From contig NZ_MAYN01000008.1 in NCBI RefSeq assembly GCF_001691555.1, positions 1,418,682 through 1,482,681 of the forward strand: 64,000 bases of DNA. The letters run 5' to 3'. A program made the translations under genes and the position numbers. This DNA comes from Pantoea eucrina. Lineage in GTDB: Bacteria > Pseudomonadota > Gammaproteobacteria > Enterobacterales > Enterobacteriaceae. Shown here one piece after another: positions 1 to 8,733 of the stretch. The notes under the pieces are model-generated. The model was not told the origin of the DNA. It saw only the letters and a program-made list of their open reading frames with translations, and made no database searches. Numbering within the stretch: the stretch's first letter is position 1; each line of letters opens with the position of its first letter.

Positions 1-192
1 TGGCTCTTTTACCAGATCCATGACATAACCAAAACCGGCACAGCCAGATTGTTTCACGCTCAGTTTCAGGCCCTTTACTGCCGGGTCCTGTTCAACCAGA
101 GTCAGGATCTGTTTCGCTGCCGACTCGGTCAGCGTAAGTCCTTTCCAGACAAAATCGTCAGGAGAAAAGGACGCGGCGTTTACTGATGACAT
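1..192 (-). CDS. sufA: SufA, A-type iron-sulfur carrier protein (5' part, cut by window edge)
   Basis: The first 64 codons are present; the rest lies before base 1. The protein is an A-type (IscA/HesB) Fe-S cluster carrier that receives clusters from SufBCD and passes them to apo-proteins under iron starvation or oxidative stress. The visible part has the family's TESAAKQI stretch and the SGCAGFGY motif carrying the first conserved ligand cysteine, at about residue 50. The two C-terminal cysteines are outside the window. The ATG at 192 follows a GAGG Shine-Dalgarno about 8 bases upstream. It is transcribed away from a Fur-boxed gene of unknown function. In E. coli the suf operon is controlled by Fur, IscR, OxyR and IHF; here the 386-base upstream region holds a strong Fur box (545-563) that is far from this start, and a weaker GATAATCAT match near 282-290. 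Confidence 0.93.
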   Translation of the reverse strand, partial: MSSVNAASFSPDDFVWKGLTLTESAAKQILTLVEQDPAVKGLKLSVKQSGCAGFGYVMDLVKEP

Positions 193-578
193 CGTTGTAC
201 CTCGCAAGTCTGGACCTTCTCAGGCTATCCCCCTATGGTAGTGATATCGCCTATCACTTCAACCTCTTGTTTTGCAGGGATAATCATCTCGTGCTGTTTT
301 TTCTGCTTAATAATTAAGCATAGCCCCTTTACTGAAGCCTGTAACAGACAGTTTTTATTCGGGACAAATATCACAACTTATTGATATCGTAACATTTTAT
401 AAAAAGAGACCCCAAAGCTGTCAACCTGTGTACAGGTTACGCCTTTACTGAATGTAAAGAGATTGTTATTGCCGATTTTAGTAACAGGTTACAGACATCA
501 ATATATTTTTTAGCGGGAATTGCATTCCTGACGCAGTTTAATATGATAATGATTATCATTAACTGTTTAGGCGGCGCT
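193..578. other. Divergent regulatory region between sufA and the 579-983 gene
   Basis: This 386-base AT-rich region holds no gene. It contains several dyads: AGTGATA-N5-TATCACT at 240-258, a perfect 16-base palindrome AACCTGTGTACAGGTT at 423-438, and GTAAC-AG-GTTAC at 481-492. ACAGGTTAC occurs in both of the last two. A GATAATCAT half-match to a Fur site lies near 282-290. The dyads could be operators for suf regulators or for the divergent gene; no regulator can be named from sequence alone. Confidence 0.6.
545..563. promoter_or_regulatory. Fur box
   Basis: GATAATGATTATCATTAAC matches the 19-base Fur consensus at 17 of 19 positions. It overlaps a possible -10 element (TATGAT, 542-547) preceded by TTGCAT at 520-525 (16-base spacer). 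Fur-Fe(II) binding here should block the promoter of the gene starting at 579. An effect on sufA is less likely, because its start is 350 bases away. Confidence 0.88.
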
Positions 579-983
579 ATGACACGTACCGTTTCAGCCT
601 GGTTACAACACAAAATCAGCGACTATAAATTCGCTGTACGCGATATCACCGTAGATTTCTATCTGGCAGAAGCCAGACTTAACCGGCCGGAGTGCTCACT
701 CGGGCAGCTGCGCCGGTTCAATGATACCTGCCTTGATATGGCAGAAATCTGCGACATCAACGGCGACGATCGCAGCTATCTGCACGCCTTAGGCAAGCTG
801 CACCATCGCCTGATTCAGGAGATGGGCAACGATGACCGCGACCGGCTGTTTCGTCTGCAGGCGTATCAGTTCGCCCGCCAGTCACTGACGCACCTGTGTC
901 ATAAACTGGCACAGAGTGGCGACTGGGACCAGGCAACGCGCCTGCAGCGTGATTTTGTCCGTCACGCTGGCTGGATATTCTAA
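579..983 (+). CDS. Conserved-looking hypothetical protein, predicted Fur-regulated
   Basis: A 134-residue soluble protein I do not recognise. It has no signal peptide, membrane segment or metal-binding cysteine cluster. It is rich in charged residues and aromatics and looks all-helical (for example YKFAVRDITVDFYLAEARL near the N-terminus and QAYQFARQSLTHLCHKLAQ near the C-terminus). An in-frame ATG exists at 543, but it lies inside the Fur box and just after the -10, so the ATG at 579 is the likely start; its Shine-Dalgarno is weak (GGCGGC). In E. coli this place is held by ydiH and menI, on the other strand. The Fur box implies induction under iron limitation and so a role in iron homeostasis or Fe-S stress; that is inference from position only. 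Confidence 0.75.
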   Translation: MTRTVSAWLQHKISDYKFAVRDITVDFYLAEARLNRPECSLGQLRRFNDTCLDMAEICDINGDDRSYLHALGKLHHRLIQEMGNDDRDRLFRLQAYQFARQSLTHLCHKLAQSGDWDQATRLQRDFVRHAGWIF

Positions 984-1013
984 TCCAGCTTTGTGACGGC
1001 TCCTACATTTTGT

Positions 1014-4000
1014 TTACATCAATTCCAGCAGCGCCTGTAAAGGATGCCGCATGCCGTTGCCTTCTGCGCGTTTAACCTGACTGCGACAGGAAAAGCCGGT
1101 GGCCAGACAGCGCTGGCGTGGCAGCCGCTGTAGCTGCGGATGCCAGGAGAGCGCATAAATACCGAGTGAGTTTTCCAGATGCTGCGCCTCGTGGCCATAC
1201 GTTCCCGCCATGCCACAGCAGCCGGTATTAATGTTTTCCAGCCGGGCACCGAAGCGGGCAAATATCTTCTGCCACTGATCCGGCGTAGCGGGCAGCGCGG
1301 TCACTTCAGTACAGTGCGCAAACAGATACCAGGGCTCACCGCTGACGGGCTGGTTTACCCCACCAGCCAGCGCCTGCTGCAGCCACTCGTGCACCAGCAG
1401 CACGCTAAAATCACCGCGCTTACTTTTCAGTACCTGCTGATACTCATCGCGATAGCAGAGTACGGTCGCCGGGTCGACACCAACCATCGGCATCCCGAGT
1501 TTTGCCATCCGGTTAAGCAGTTCAGCGGTTTTCGCCGCTGTACGGGCGAAACGCTGCAGAAACCCTTTTACATGCTGCGCTTTTCCGTTGGGTGAGAAAG
1601 GCAGCAGCACCGGACGGTAACCCAGTTTTTCAATCAGTGAAATAAAGTCGGTCACCAGCTGAGCTTCGTAGTAGCTGGTAAACGGATCCTGCACCACCAG
1701 CACGCACTGCTGTCGCGCTGCGCTGTCCATCGCCTCCAGCTGCTCCAGCGTCAGGCTCATGGCCGGATGCCCGCTCAAACGCTGTTTAAGGTTAGGTGCG
1801 GAGAGCTGAGGCAGATCCACCATACCGATATGGGTTTTGCTGAATTCGCGCATCCACGGCTGCTGCAGAAAGAAATTAAACACTTTTGGCGCTTTTGCCA
1901 TCAGCGGCGCATAGCGCTCTACGCTGGCCACCAGGTGATCGCTGACCGGTCGCAGATAACGCGTATGGTAAAGCTGCAAAAAGCGCGCACGGAAATCGGG
2001 CACATCAATCTTAACCGGACACTGTGTCGAACAGGCTTTGCAGGCCAGGCAGCCTGACATCGCCTCTTTGACCTCATGGGAGAAGTCGTACTCTCCGCGG
2101 TTAGCGTGCCAGCTGTTACGCGTACGCTGGATCAGCATACGCAGGCTGGCTCCCTGCCGCGGCAGCGCCTGCTCAAGCTGGTCAGGATCAACACCCTGCT
2201 CCGACAGCAGGCGCAGCCATTCACGCGTCAGGGCCGCACGCCCTTTCGGCGAGTGAATACGATTGCGGGTAATTTTCATTGACGGACACATCGGGCTGCG
2301 CGCATCGAAATTAAAGCAGAGACCGTTGCCGTTACACTCCATCGCGCCGCGCCAGCTGGTGCGTACCGTCAGCGGGATCTGACGATCCAGGTCGCCGCGC
2401 ATCGCCCCGTTCACCTGCATCATCGGCGCGTCGCTCTCCAGCGGCGTGCAGATTTTACCCGGATTAAGCCGGTTATCAGGATCGAAGGCGCGTTTAATCC
2501 GACGCAGCTCAGTAAACAGCGTTTCACCGAAAAAGGCCGGACTGTACTGCGCGCGGAAACCTTTGCCATGCTCCCCCCACAGTAACCCGCCGTAACGGGC
2601 CGTCAGCGCAACCACCTCATCCGAAATCTGCTTCATCAGCAGCGCCTGCTGCGGATCGCACATATCCAGCGCCGGACGCACATGCAGTACGCCCGCGTCA
2701 ACATGGCCAAACATACCGTAGCTCAGGCCGTGGCTATCCAGCAGCGCGCGAAACTCGGCAATGTAGTCAGCCAGCTGCTCCGGCGGCACCGCCGTATCCT
2801 CAACAAAGGGAATGGGCTTGGCGCGACCCTGCGCATTGCCCAGCAGGCCAACCGCTTTCTTGCGCATAGCGTAAATACGTTCGATATCCGCCAGTTCATC
2901 ACAGAGCTGATAGCCTATTACGCCACCCTGCTGCTGCGCCATCAGCGTATCCAGCCGGCCACAGAGACGGGCGATTTGCTGTTCGATAAGTGCGCCGTTA
3001 TCGCCGGCAAATTCGACGATATTCAGCCCCAGCATCGCTTTATCAGGGATATCGGTGATCAGTTCCTTAACGGAGTGCCAGACAATATCTTCACGCGCCA
3101 GATTCAGCACGTTTGAATCCACGGTTTCGACTGACAGCGCCTGCGCTTCCACCATAAACGGGGCGTTGCGCAGCGCTGAGTCGAATGACTCATATTTAAC
3201 GTTGACCAGACGACGGACTTTGGGGATCGGCGTGATATCAAGACGCGCTTCCGTGATGAACGCCAGCGTGCCCTCGGCACCGCACAAGAGCCGGGTCAGA
3301 TCGACCTGCTGCATATCATCACTGAAGACGTGGCGTAAATCGTAGCCGGTCAGAAAACGGTTAAGCTTCGGAAACTTTTCAAGGATCAGCGCGCGCTGCT
3401 CGCGACAGCTTTGCAGCACCGTCTGATAGATACGGCCTTCGGGCGTCGGCGTTGCGGCCAGCTGCTCCGCCAGCGCCACCGGTATGGCGCGCGTATCAAG
3501 GATATCGCCGCCCAGCAGCACCGCACGTAATCCTTCGACATGATCGGAGGTTTTACCGTATACCAGCGATCCCTGGCCTGAGGCATCGGTATTGATCATA
3601 CCGCCCAGGGTGGCGCGGTTACTGGTAGAGAGCTCCGGTGAAAAGAAGAAACCGTAAGGTTTGAGCCAGGCGTTAAGCTGATCTTTCACCACCCCCGCTT
3701 CAACCCGCACCCACCCCTGCTCAGTATTAATCTCCAGGATACGGTTCATGTAGCGCGACATGTCGACCACAATGCCCTGATTCAGCGACTGTCCATTGGT
3801 GCCGGTGCCGCCGCCACGCGGAGTAAACGTCAGGCTGGCAAAAGCGGACTCGCTGGCCAGTCGCGCAATCAGGGCGATATCAGCGGTCGAGCGCGGAAAC
3901 AGTGCCGCATCCGGCAGAAGCTGATAGATGCTGTTATCCGTGGAGAGGGAGAGACGGTCGGCATAGCTGGTAGCGGTATCGCCGGTAAAACCCTGCTCTT

Positions 4001-4067
4001 TGAGCGCCTGTAAAAAGGCGAGAACTTGCTGAACCAGGCCGGGAGCCTGCGGAATTTGTGGGATCAT
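1014..4067 (-). CDS. ydiJ: YdiJ, FAD- and Fe-S-dependent D-2-hydroxyacid dehydrogenase
   Basis: At 1017 residues it is the same size as E. coli YdiJ (1018) and very similar along its length. Domains in order: an FAD-binding PCMH-type domain (about residues 45-280, with FTPRGGGTGTNGQ and STSNRATLGGMINTDASGQGS), an FAD-linked oxidase C-terminal domain ending near RLNPGKIC, a ferredoxin-like 4Fe-4S segment (CLACKACSTQCP, near residue 670), and a C-terminal cysteine-rich domain with HCTEVTALP and GCCGMAGTYGHE. The family oxidises D-2-hydroxyacids; YdiJ is reported to act on D-2-hydroxyglutarate, feeding electrons to an unknown acceptor. The ATG at 4067 gives the conserved N-terminus MIPQIPQAPG. 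A PurR-like box lies 19 bases upstream, between this gene and divergent ydiK. The substrate is less certain than the family. Confidence 0.95.
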   Translation of the reverse strand: MIPQIPQAPGLVQQVLAFLQALKEQGFTGDTATSYADRLSLSTDNSIYQLLPDAALFPRSTADIALIARLASESAFASLTFTPRGGGTGTNGQSLNQGIVVDMSRYMNRILEINTEQGWVRVEAGVVKDQLNAWLKPYGFFFSPELSTSNRATLGGMINTDASGQGSLVYGKTSDHVEGLRAVLLGGDILDTRAIPVALAEQLAATPTPEGRIYQTVLQSCREQRALILEKFPKLNRFLTGYDLRHVFSDDMQQVDLTRLLCGAEGTLAFITEARLDITPIPKVRRLVNVKYESFDSALRNAPFMVEAQALSVETVDSNVLNLAREDIVWHSVKELITDIPDKAMLGLNIVEFAGDNGALIEQQIARLCGRLDTLMAQQQGGVIGYQLCDELADIERIYAMRKKAVGLLGNAQGRAKPIPFVEDTAVPPEQLADYIAEFRALLDSHGLSYGMFGHVDAGVLHVRPALDMCDPQQALLMKQISDEVVALTARYGGLLWGEHGKGFRAQYSPAFFGETLFTELRRIKRAFDPDNRLNPGKICTPLESDAPMMQVNGAMRGDLDRQIPLTVRTSWRGAMECNGNGLCFNFDARSPMCPSMKITRNRIHSPKGRAALTREWLRLLSEQGVDPDQLEQALPRQGASLRMLIQRTRNSWHANRGEYDFSHEVKEAMSGCLACKACSTQCPVKIDVPDFRARFLQLYHTRYLRPVSDHLVASVERYAPLMAKAPKVFNFFLQQPWMREFSKTHIGMVDLPQLSAPNLKQRLSGHPAMSLTLEQLEAMDSAARQQCVLVVQDPFTSYYEAQLVTDFISLIEKLGYRPVLLPFSPNGKAQHVKGFLQRFARTAAKTAELLNRMAKLGMPMVGVDPATVLCYRDEYQQVLKSKRGDFSVLLVHEWLQQALAGGVNQPVSGEPWYLFAHCTEVTALPATPDQWQKIFARFGARLENINTGCCGMAGTYGHEAQHLENSLGIYALSWHPQLQRLPRQRCLATGFSCRSQVKRAEGNGMRHPLQALLELM

Positions 4068-4085
4068 GGTGTCGTGACCGGGATG

Positions 4086-4101
4086 TTGTAAACGTTTGCG
4101 T
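4086..4101. promoter_or_regulatory. PurR-like operator between ydiJ and ydiK
   Basis: TTGTAAACGTTTGCGT matches the PurR palindrome ACGCAAACGTTTGCGT at 13 of 16 positions, including the whole AAACGTTTGCGT half. From memory, ydiK is a predicted PurR-regulon member in enterobacteria, which fits. It sits 19 bases before the ydiJ start and 170 before ydiK, so it could govern either or both. Confidence 0.7.
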
Positions 4102-4270
4102 AGTAAGTTTTTTAACCTCTGGTTGTATCACATTTTTTTCCTGCCTGCTGGCATTTCCCTGCCCTCACTCAGCGACCCTGCTTTTCCTGTTTAATTTTCA
4201 GGAAATAGCGCATGATGATTTCGGGCCCGGGGGCCCTTCCTGAAGGATTAACTGAGGTTGAATCGCTGTT

Positions 4271-5380
4271 ATGAAAAGCCTGCAACGCGGCGTGGATCTG
4301 CCGCAACTGCTGTTCTCGCTGATGTTTATTTTACTGATGATTATCGCCTGTCTCTGGGTGGTACAACCCTTTATTCTGGGCTTTGCCTGGGCAAGCATGG
4401 TGGTGATTGCCACCTGGCCACTCATGATCCGCCTACAGCATCTGCTGTGGGGACGCCGCTCCCTGGCCGTTATCGCCATGACTATTTTGCTGCTGCTGCT
4501 GTTTATTATTCCGATTGCGCTGCTGGTCAGCAGCCTGATTGACAACAGCGCGCCGGTTATCGCCTGGGCTACCCAGCGTCATCTGCTGATGCCGGAGCTC
4601 GCCTGGCTGCGTGAAATACCGTTCGCCGGCAACAAACTCTATGTCAGTTACCATAAGCTGGTGGATGGCGGGGGGTCAGCAATCATGCGCCAGGTGCAGC
4701 CCTACATTGGCCGCACGACCGGCTTTTTTGTCGCGCAGGCGGGGCATTTTGGCCGCTTTATGCTGCATCTGGCGTTGATGCTGTTGTTCAGCGTGCTGCT
4801 CTACTGGCGCGGTGAGCAGGTGGGACAGGGTATTCGCCACTTCGCCTATCGTATGGGGGGAGGCCGTGGCGATGCGGCGGTACTGCTGGCCGGACAGGCA
4901 ATCCGGGCCGTTGCGCTGGGTGTCGTGGTCACGGCACTGGTTCAGGGGGTATTAGGCGGTATCGGACTGGCGATATCGGGCATACCTTATGCCACGCTGC
5001 TGACGGTGCTGATGATCCTCACCTGTCTGGTACAGCTGGGGCCACTGATTGTCCTGATACCGGCAATTATCTGGCTCTACTGGAGTGGTGATACCACGTG
5101 GGGCACCGTGCTGCTGGTCTGGAGCTGTATTGTTGGCACACTCGACAACGTATTGCGTCCGGTCCTGATCCGCATGGGGGCCGATCTCCCCATGATTCTG
5201 ATCCTGTCGGGTGTCATTGGCGGTCTGATCGCCTTTGGCATGATAGGTCTGTTTATTGGCCCGGTTGTTTTGGCGGTTTCTTATCGCCTGGTTTCAGTGT
5301 GGATGCATGAAGCCCCGGCACCGGATAATGATATGGAAACGGCGATCGAGGCGCTGGCAGAGCATGAAGAGCTGCCCTGA
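4271..5380 (+). CDS. ydiK: YdiK, AI-2E family inner-membrane transporter
   Basis: A 369-residue polytopic inner-membrane protein, closely matching E. coli YdiK (370). It belongs to the AI-2 exporter-like superfamily (TqsA/PerM relatives). About seven or eight hydrophobic segments are visible: a pair near residues 15-60, one near 75-95, then a soluble loop, then a run from about 160 to 345. Family landmarks are the GDAAVLLAGQAIRAVALG segment and GTLDNVLRPVLIRMGADLP near residue 290. The substrate is unknown. The PurR-like box upstream suggests a link with purine supply, which is inference. It is followed by the rprA region rather than another protein gene. Confidence 0.92.
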   Translation: MKSLQRGVDLPQLLFSLMFILLMIIACLWVVQPFILGFAWASMVVIATWPLMIRLQHLLWGRRSLAVIAMTILLLLLFIIPIALLVSSLIDNSAPVIAWATQRHLLMPELAWLREIPFAGNKLYVSYHKLVDGGGSAIMRQVQPYIGRTTGFFVAQAGHFGRFMLHLALMLLFSVLLYWRGEQVGQGIRHFAYRMGGGRGDAAVLLAGQAIRAVALGVVVTALVQGVLGGIGLAISGIPYATLLTVLMILTCLVQLGPLIVLIPAIIWLYWSGDTTWGTVLLVWSCIVGTLDNVLRPVLIRMGADLPMILILSGVIGGLIAFGMIGLFIGPVVLAVSYRLVSVWMHEAPAPDNDMETAIEALAEHEELP

Positions 5381-5579
5381 CAGGTTAATGGTCGCACCGG
5401 CTTAAACATTCATGCCTGAGCATTTATAAGATGGGCTTTTTTTCATAAACGGTTTTTAAGAAAAAACGCGATTTTCAGCGCTTAAGTCCGCCCTGCTGGC
5501 TGGAATGATTATTTTTCGTACTGAATCGCCCCTTGTAGTGGGTAAAAAAGGCGACAAAAGATTATCAGCTTTAAACTAA

Positions 5580-5593
5580 TAAGAGGATTCTTA
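5580..5593 (+). promoter_or_regulatory. RcsB box of the rprA promoter
   Basis: TAAGAGGATTCTTA resembles the RcsB/RcsAB consensus TAAGAATATTCCTA and has a clean TAAGA...TCTTA dyad. Its centre lies about 42 bases before the predicted RprA start (about 5629), with a TAATAT -10 at 5617-5622. RcsB activates rprA from a similar position in E. coli. Confidence 0.85.
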
Positions 5594-5628
5594 AAGACTA
5601 TGGCAGGCGCAATAAATAATATGTTTCT

Positions 5629-5737
5629 CATGTTGAAAATCAACCTACTGATTTTTAAACAACCTTTTTCCCCTGAGTAACGTAAAAGAATTGCTGTGTG
5701 TAGTCTTTGCCCATCCCCTGTGATGGGCTTTTTTTTT
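5629..5737 (+). ncRNA. rprA: RprA small regulatory RNA
   Basis: The 3' half is nearly the E. coli RprA sequence: CCCCTGAG at 5670-5677, then TTGCTGTGTGTAGTCTTTGC ending at 5710, and an intrinsic terminator (GCCCATC/GATGGGC with nine Ts) closing at 5737. The 5' part keeps the first stem (AAAATCA...TGATTTT) though its sequence differs. Location just after ydiK is the same as in E. coli. The start near 5629 is inferred from the -10 at 5617-5622. RprA is an Hfq-dependent RNA that opens the rpoS leader for translation and represses csgD and others, so it carries Rcs envelope-stress signalling to sigma-S and biofilm genes. Confidence 0.95.
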
Positions 5738-5861
5738 GGCCCGCATTCAGATACCGCTGTTGCCGCACATGTTATATAAGCTGGCCGGATGTTTAGCACC
5801 TGAAACCCCGTGTTATTGTGCTAAAACGGCCGCTCATCCTGCAGCTTAAGCACGCATTAAT

Positions 5862-5894
5862 CATGACGCGTACAGCATGGCCATACGCGTCATG
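5862..5894. terminator. Long hairpin downstream of ppsA
   Basis: CATGACGCGTA and TACGCGTCATG form a perfect 11-base-pair stem around an 11-base loop, beginning 9 bases past the ppsA stop. No U-tract follows on the ppsA strand, so it may be a transcript-end stabiliser rather than a full intrinsic terminator. Confidence 0.6.
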
Positions 5895-5902
5895 TTCAGA
5901 GG

Positions 5903-8293
5903 TTAAACGCGCTGTGCGGATGCAATCTCAGCGAGGCTCAGCCAGGTTTCCACCACCGTATCCGGATTCAGCGACAGGCTGTCGATGCCCTGCTCCATCA
6001 GCCAGGCCGCAAAATCCTGATGATCGGAGGGTCCCTGTCCGCAGATACCGACATATTTGCCCTGTTTTTTTGCTGCCTGAATCGCCATTGAGAGCAGCGC
6101 TTTCACCGCTTCATTGCGCTCATCGAACAGGGCAGAGACTACGCCAGAGTCGCGATCCAGCCCCAGAGCCAGCTGGGTCATATCGTTGGAACCAATTGAG
6201 AAGCCATCGAAGTGCTGCAGGAACTGCTCTGCCAGCAGCGCATTTGACGGGATTTCACACATCATAATCACTTTCAGGCCCGCTTCACCGCGCTTGAGCC
6301 CGTGCTTTGCCAGCTCAGCCACGACCGCCTCAGCCTGATCAACGGTACGCACAAAAGGCACCATGATTTCGACGTTGCTCAGTCCCATCTCATTGCGCAC
6401 CCGCTTCACGGCTTCGCACTCCAGCGCAAAGCAGTCGCGGAAGCTGTCGGCAACATAGCGCCCTGCGCCACGGAAGCCAAGCATCGGATTCTCCTCTTCC
6501 GGCTCGTAGCGCTCTCCGCCGACCAGGTTGGCATACTCATTCGACTTAAAGTCAGAGAGACGCACAATAACGCGCTTCGGCGCAAAGGCGGCGCCCAGAG
6601 TGGCAATTCCCTCGGTCAGACGTGCGATATAGAACTCAACCGGGTCGTCAAAGCCCTTCATCATCTGGCGGATCTGCTGCTGTAATTCTGGCGTCTGCTG
6701 ATCAAACTCCAGCAGCGCTTTAGGATGCACGCCAATCATACGGTTGATAATAAACTCCAGCCGTGCCAGACCGACGCCCTCGTTGGGCAGACAGGCGAAG
6801 TCAAAGGCGCGATCGGGATTACCGACATTCATCATGATCTTAAGCGGCAGGTCAGGCATGGTGTCGACCTGAGAACTGGCGACCTCAAAATCAAGCAGAT
6901 CATTGTAGACGTAACCGGTATCGCCTTCGGCGCAGGAAACCGTGACTTTATGGCCGTCACGCAGGTGATCGGTGGCATCACCACATCCCACAACCGCCGG
7001 GATCCCCAGCTCACGCGCAATGATCGCCGCATGACAGGTGCGTCCGCCGCGGTTGGTCACGATGGCAGAGGCCTTTTTCATGATGGGTTCCCAGTCCGGG
7101 TCCGTCATATCGGTAACCAGCACGTCGCCCTTCTCAATGCGGTGCATTTCGCTGATATCGTGGATCACCTTGACTTCACCCGCGCCGATACGGTGGCCGA
7201 TTGCGCGTCCTTCAACCAGCACCTGACCTGTGCCCTGCAAACTGTAGCGCTCCATCACCTGACCGTTTGAGCGGACGGTTTCGGGGCGCGCCTGTACGAT
7301 ATAGAGTTTTCCGGTATGCCCGTCCTTCGCCCACTCAATGTCCATCGGACGCTTATAGTGCTGCTCAATCAGCACCGCCTGGCGTGCCAGCGCCTGCACT
7401 TCGTCGTCGGTCAGGCTGAAGCGATCGCGTGTTGCCTGCTCCACATCCTCAATACGCACCTGCTCGCCATGCGTTTGGGAGTCGGCATAGACCATGCGGA
7501 TTTTTTTAGACCCCATCGTGCGTCTGACAATCGCCGGGCGGTTTGCCGCCAGCGTGGGTTTATGCACATAAAACTCATCAGGATTGACTGCGCCCTGTAC
7601 CACCATCTCGCCCAGCCCCCAGGCTGAGGTAATAAAGACAACCTGATCAAAACCTGACTCAGTATCAATGGTAAACATTACGCCGGAGGCTGCGAGATCG
7701 GAGCGAACCATGCGCTGCACCCCGGCCGAGAGCGCTACGCCGCGATGATCGTAGCCCTGATGCACCCGGTATGAGATAGCCCGATCGTTAAACAGCGATG
7801 CATACACGTGCTTAACTGCCACCAGTACGGCATCAAACCCCTGTACATTAAGAAAGGTTTCCTGCTGGCCGGCGAATGAGGCGTCTGGCATATCCTCGGC
7901 GGTAGCGGATGAGCGAACGGCAAAAGAGGCGTCGGCATCATCAGCAGAAAGCTGCTCATAAGCAGCACGAATAGCCGTTTCCAGCGCCGGCTGGAATGGC
8001 GTGTCCACCACCCACTGACGGATCTGCTTGCCCGCCTGGGCCAGCGCCGCCACGTCATCAATATCCGTTATATCCAGTAGTGCATAAATGCGCTGGTTCA
8101 GTCCGCTTTGGTCGAGAAACTGATTGAACGCGTCAGATGTCGTGGCAAAGCCATTGGGCACAGATACGCCCAGCGACGACAAATTGGTAATCATTTCTCC
8201 CAGAGAGGCATTCTTGCCCCCCACCCGATCAACATCATGCATGCCAAGCTGGTTATACCAGAGCACTAGCGATTGTTGGTCTTGATTGGACAT
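5903..8293 (-). CDS. ppsA: Phosphoenolpyruvate synthase (pyruvate, water dikinase)
   Basis: 796 residues (E. coli 792). It converts pyruvate + ATP + water to PEP + AMP + phosphate, the entry to gluconeogenesis from three-carbon compounds. Domains in order: N-terminal pyruvate/ATP-binding domain (about 1-340, with [11 protein letters not shown] and [23 protein letters not shown]), the phosphohistidine swivelling domain with the catalytic histidine in [18 protein letters not shown] (about residue 420), and the C-terminal TIM-barrel PEP-binding domain with the [10 protein letters not shown] cysteine motif near the end. The start at 8293 has AAGGAT about 9 bases upstream. It is divergent from ppsR, whose product inactivates it. 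A Cra-like box upstream fits the known activation of ppsA by Cra. Confidence 0.98.
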   Translation of the reverse strand: MSNQDQQSLVLWYNQLGMHDVDRVGGKNASLGEMITNLSSLGVSVPNGFATTSDAFNQFLDQSGLNQRIYALLDITDIDDVAALAQAGKQIRQWVVDTPFQPALETAIRAAYEQLSADDADASFAVRSSATAEDMPDASFAGQQETFLNVQGFDAVLVAVKHVYASLFNDRAISYRVHQGYDHRGVALSAGVQRMVRSDLAASGVMFTIDTESGFDQVVFITSAWGLGEMVVQGAVNPDEFYVHKPTLAANRPAIVRRTMGSKKIRMVYADSQTHGEQVRIEDVEQATRDRFSLTDDEVQALARQAVLIEQHYKRPMDIEWAKDGHTGKLYIVQARPETVRSNGQVMERYSLQGTGQVLVEGRAIGHRIGAGEVKVIHDISEMHRIEKGDVLVTDMTDPDWEPIMKKASAIVTNRGGRTCHAAIIARELGIPAVVGCGDATDHLRDGHKVTVSCAEGDTGYVYNDLLDFEVASSQVDTMPDLPLKIMMNVGNPDRAFDFACLPNEGVGLARLEFIINRMIGVHPKALLEFDQQTPELQQQIRQMMKGFDDPVEFYIARLTEGIATLGAAFAPKRVIVRLSDFKSNEYANLVGGERYEPEEENPMLGFRGAGRYVADSFRDCFALECEAVKRVRNEMGLSNVEIMVPFVRTVDQAEAVVAELAKHGLKRGEAGLKVIMMCEIPSNALLAEQFLQHFDGFSIGSNDMTQLALGLDRDSGVVSALFDERNEAVKALLSMAIQAAKKQGKYVGICGQGPSDHQDFAAWLMEQGIDSLSLNPDTVVETWLSLAEIASAQRV

Positions 8294-8733
8294 TGAGATG
8301 ATCCTTTTAAATGATTAGGGCACATGGAACATTTTGCTATTCGCCACAGCAGCCTGGCACAATCGGTTTATAAAGACTAAGTGTTGAATCGTTAAAGCAA
8401 AAAAAGAGAGATAAAATCAGACTATTACCTGCCAGGGTTGACGTTGCGCAAACGGCGATATTATTGCTAACAGCCTGCTGCAATAATGAATTTTCCATTT
8501 TTATAGCATTATCAGCAGATTGCTGTTGCGCAAACGACATTATGCGGAGCCTGCGCGTCATTTATGAAACTGTGGCAGATGCTGACGTTTATTTATCGCT
8601 TTTTCTTTATGATGCTATTAACGTCAGGTATGACACTATTTCAGTCTGAGCACAGCGACATATGGATATTTCATTTCGGTTTAATTTGAAATGAAATCGA
8701 TTAATTCACTATTCATTCAGAGAGCACTTTTCA
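8294..8733. other. ppsA-ppsR divergent intergenic region with repeats
   Basis: This 440-base region carries the promoters of both genes. Visible structure: the 12-mer GTTGCGCAAACG twice (8443-8454, 8525-8536); between the copies an inverted repeat ATTATTGC-N12-GCAATAAT (8460-8487); and a perfect 10-base inverted repeat ATTTCATTTC-N10-GAAATGAAAT (8668-8697) just upstream of ppsR. A TATAAA -10 for ppsA is seen at 8367-8372 (minus strand). The small ORFs here look spurious. Confidence 0.6.
8383..8396. promoter_or_regulatory. Candidate Cra (FruR) operator upstream of ppsA
   Basis: GTTGAATCGTTAAA fits the Cra consensus RSTGAAWCSNTHHW except at the second base. It lies near the presumed -35 region of ppsA. 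Cra activates ppsA in E. coli. Confidence 0.6.

Noticed and set aside
543..578. ATG at 543 as start of the Fur-boxed gene
   Set aside because: It lies inside the Fur box and within the promoter -10.
5509..5799. 96-codon minus-strand ORF across rprA
   Set aside because: It lies opposite the RprA RNA and its promoter, so its open frame is accidental.
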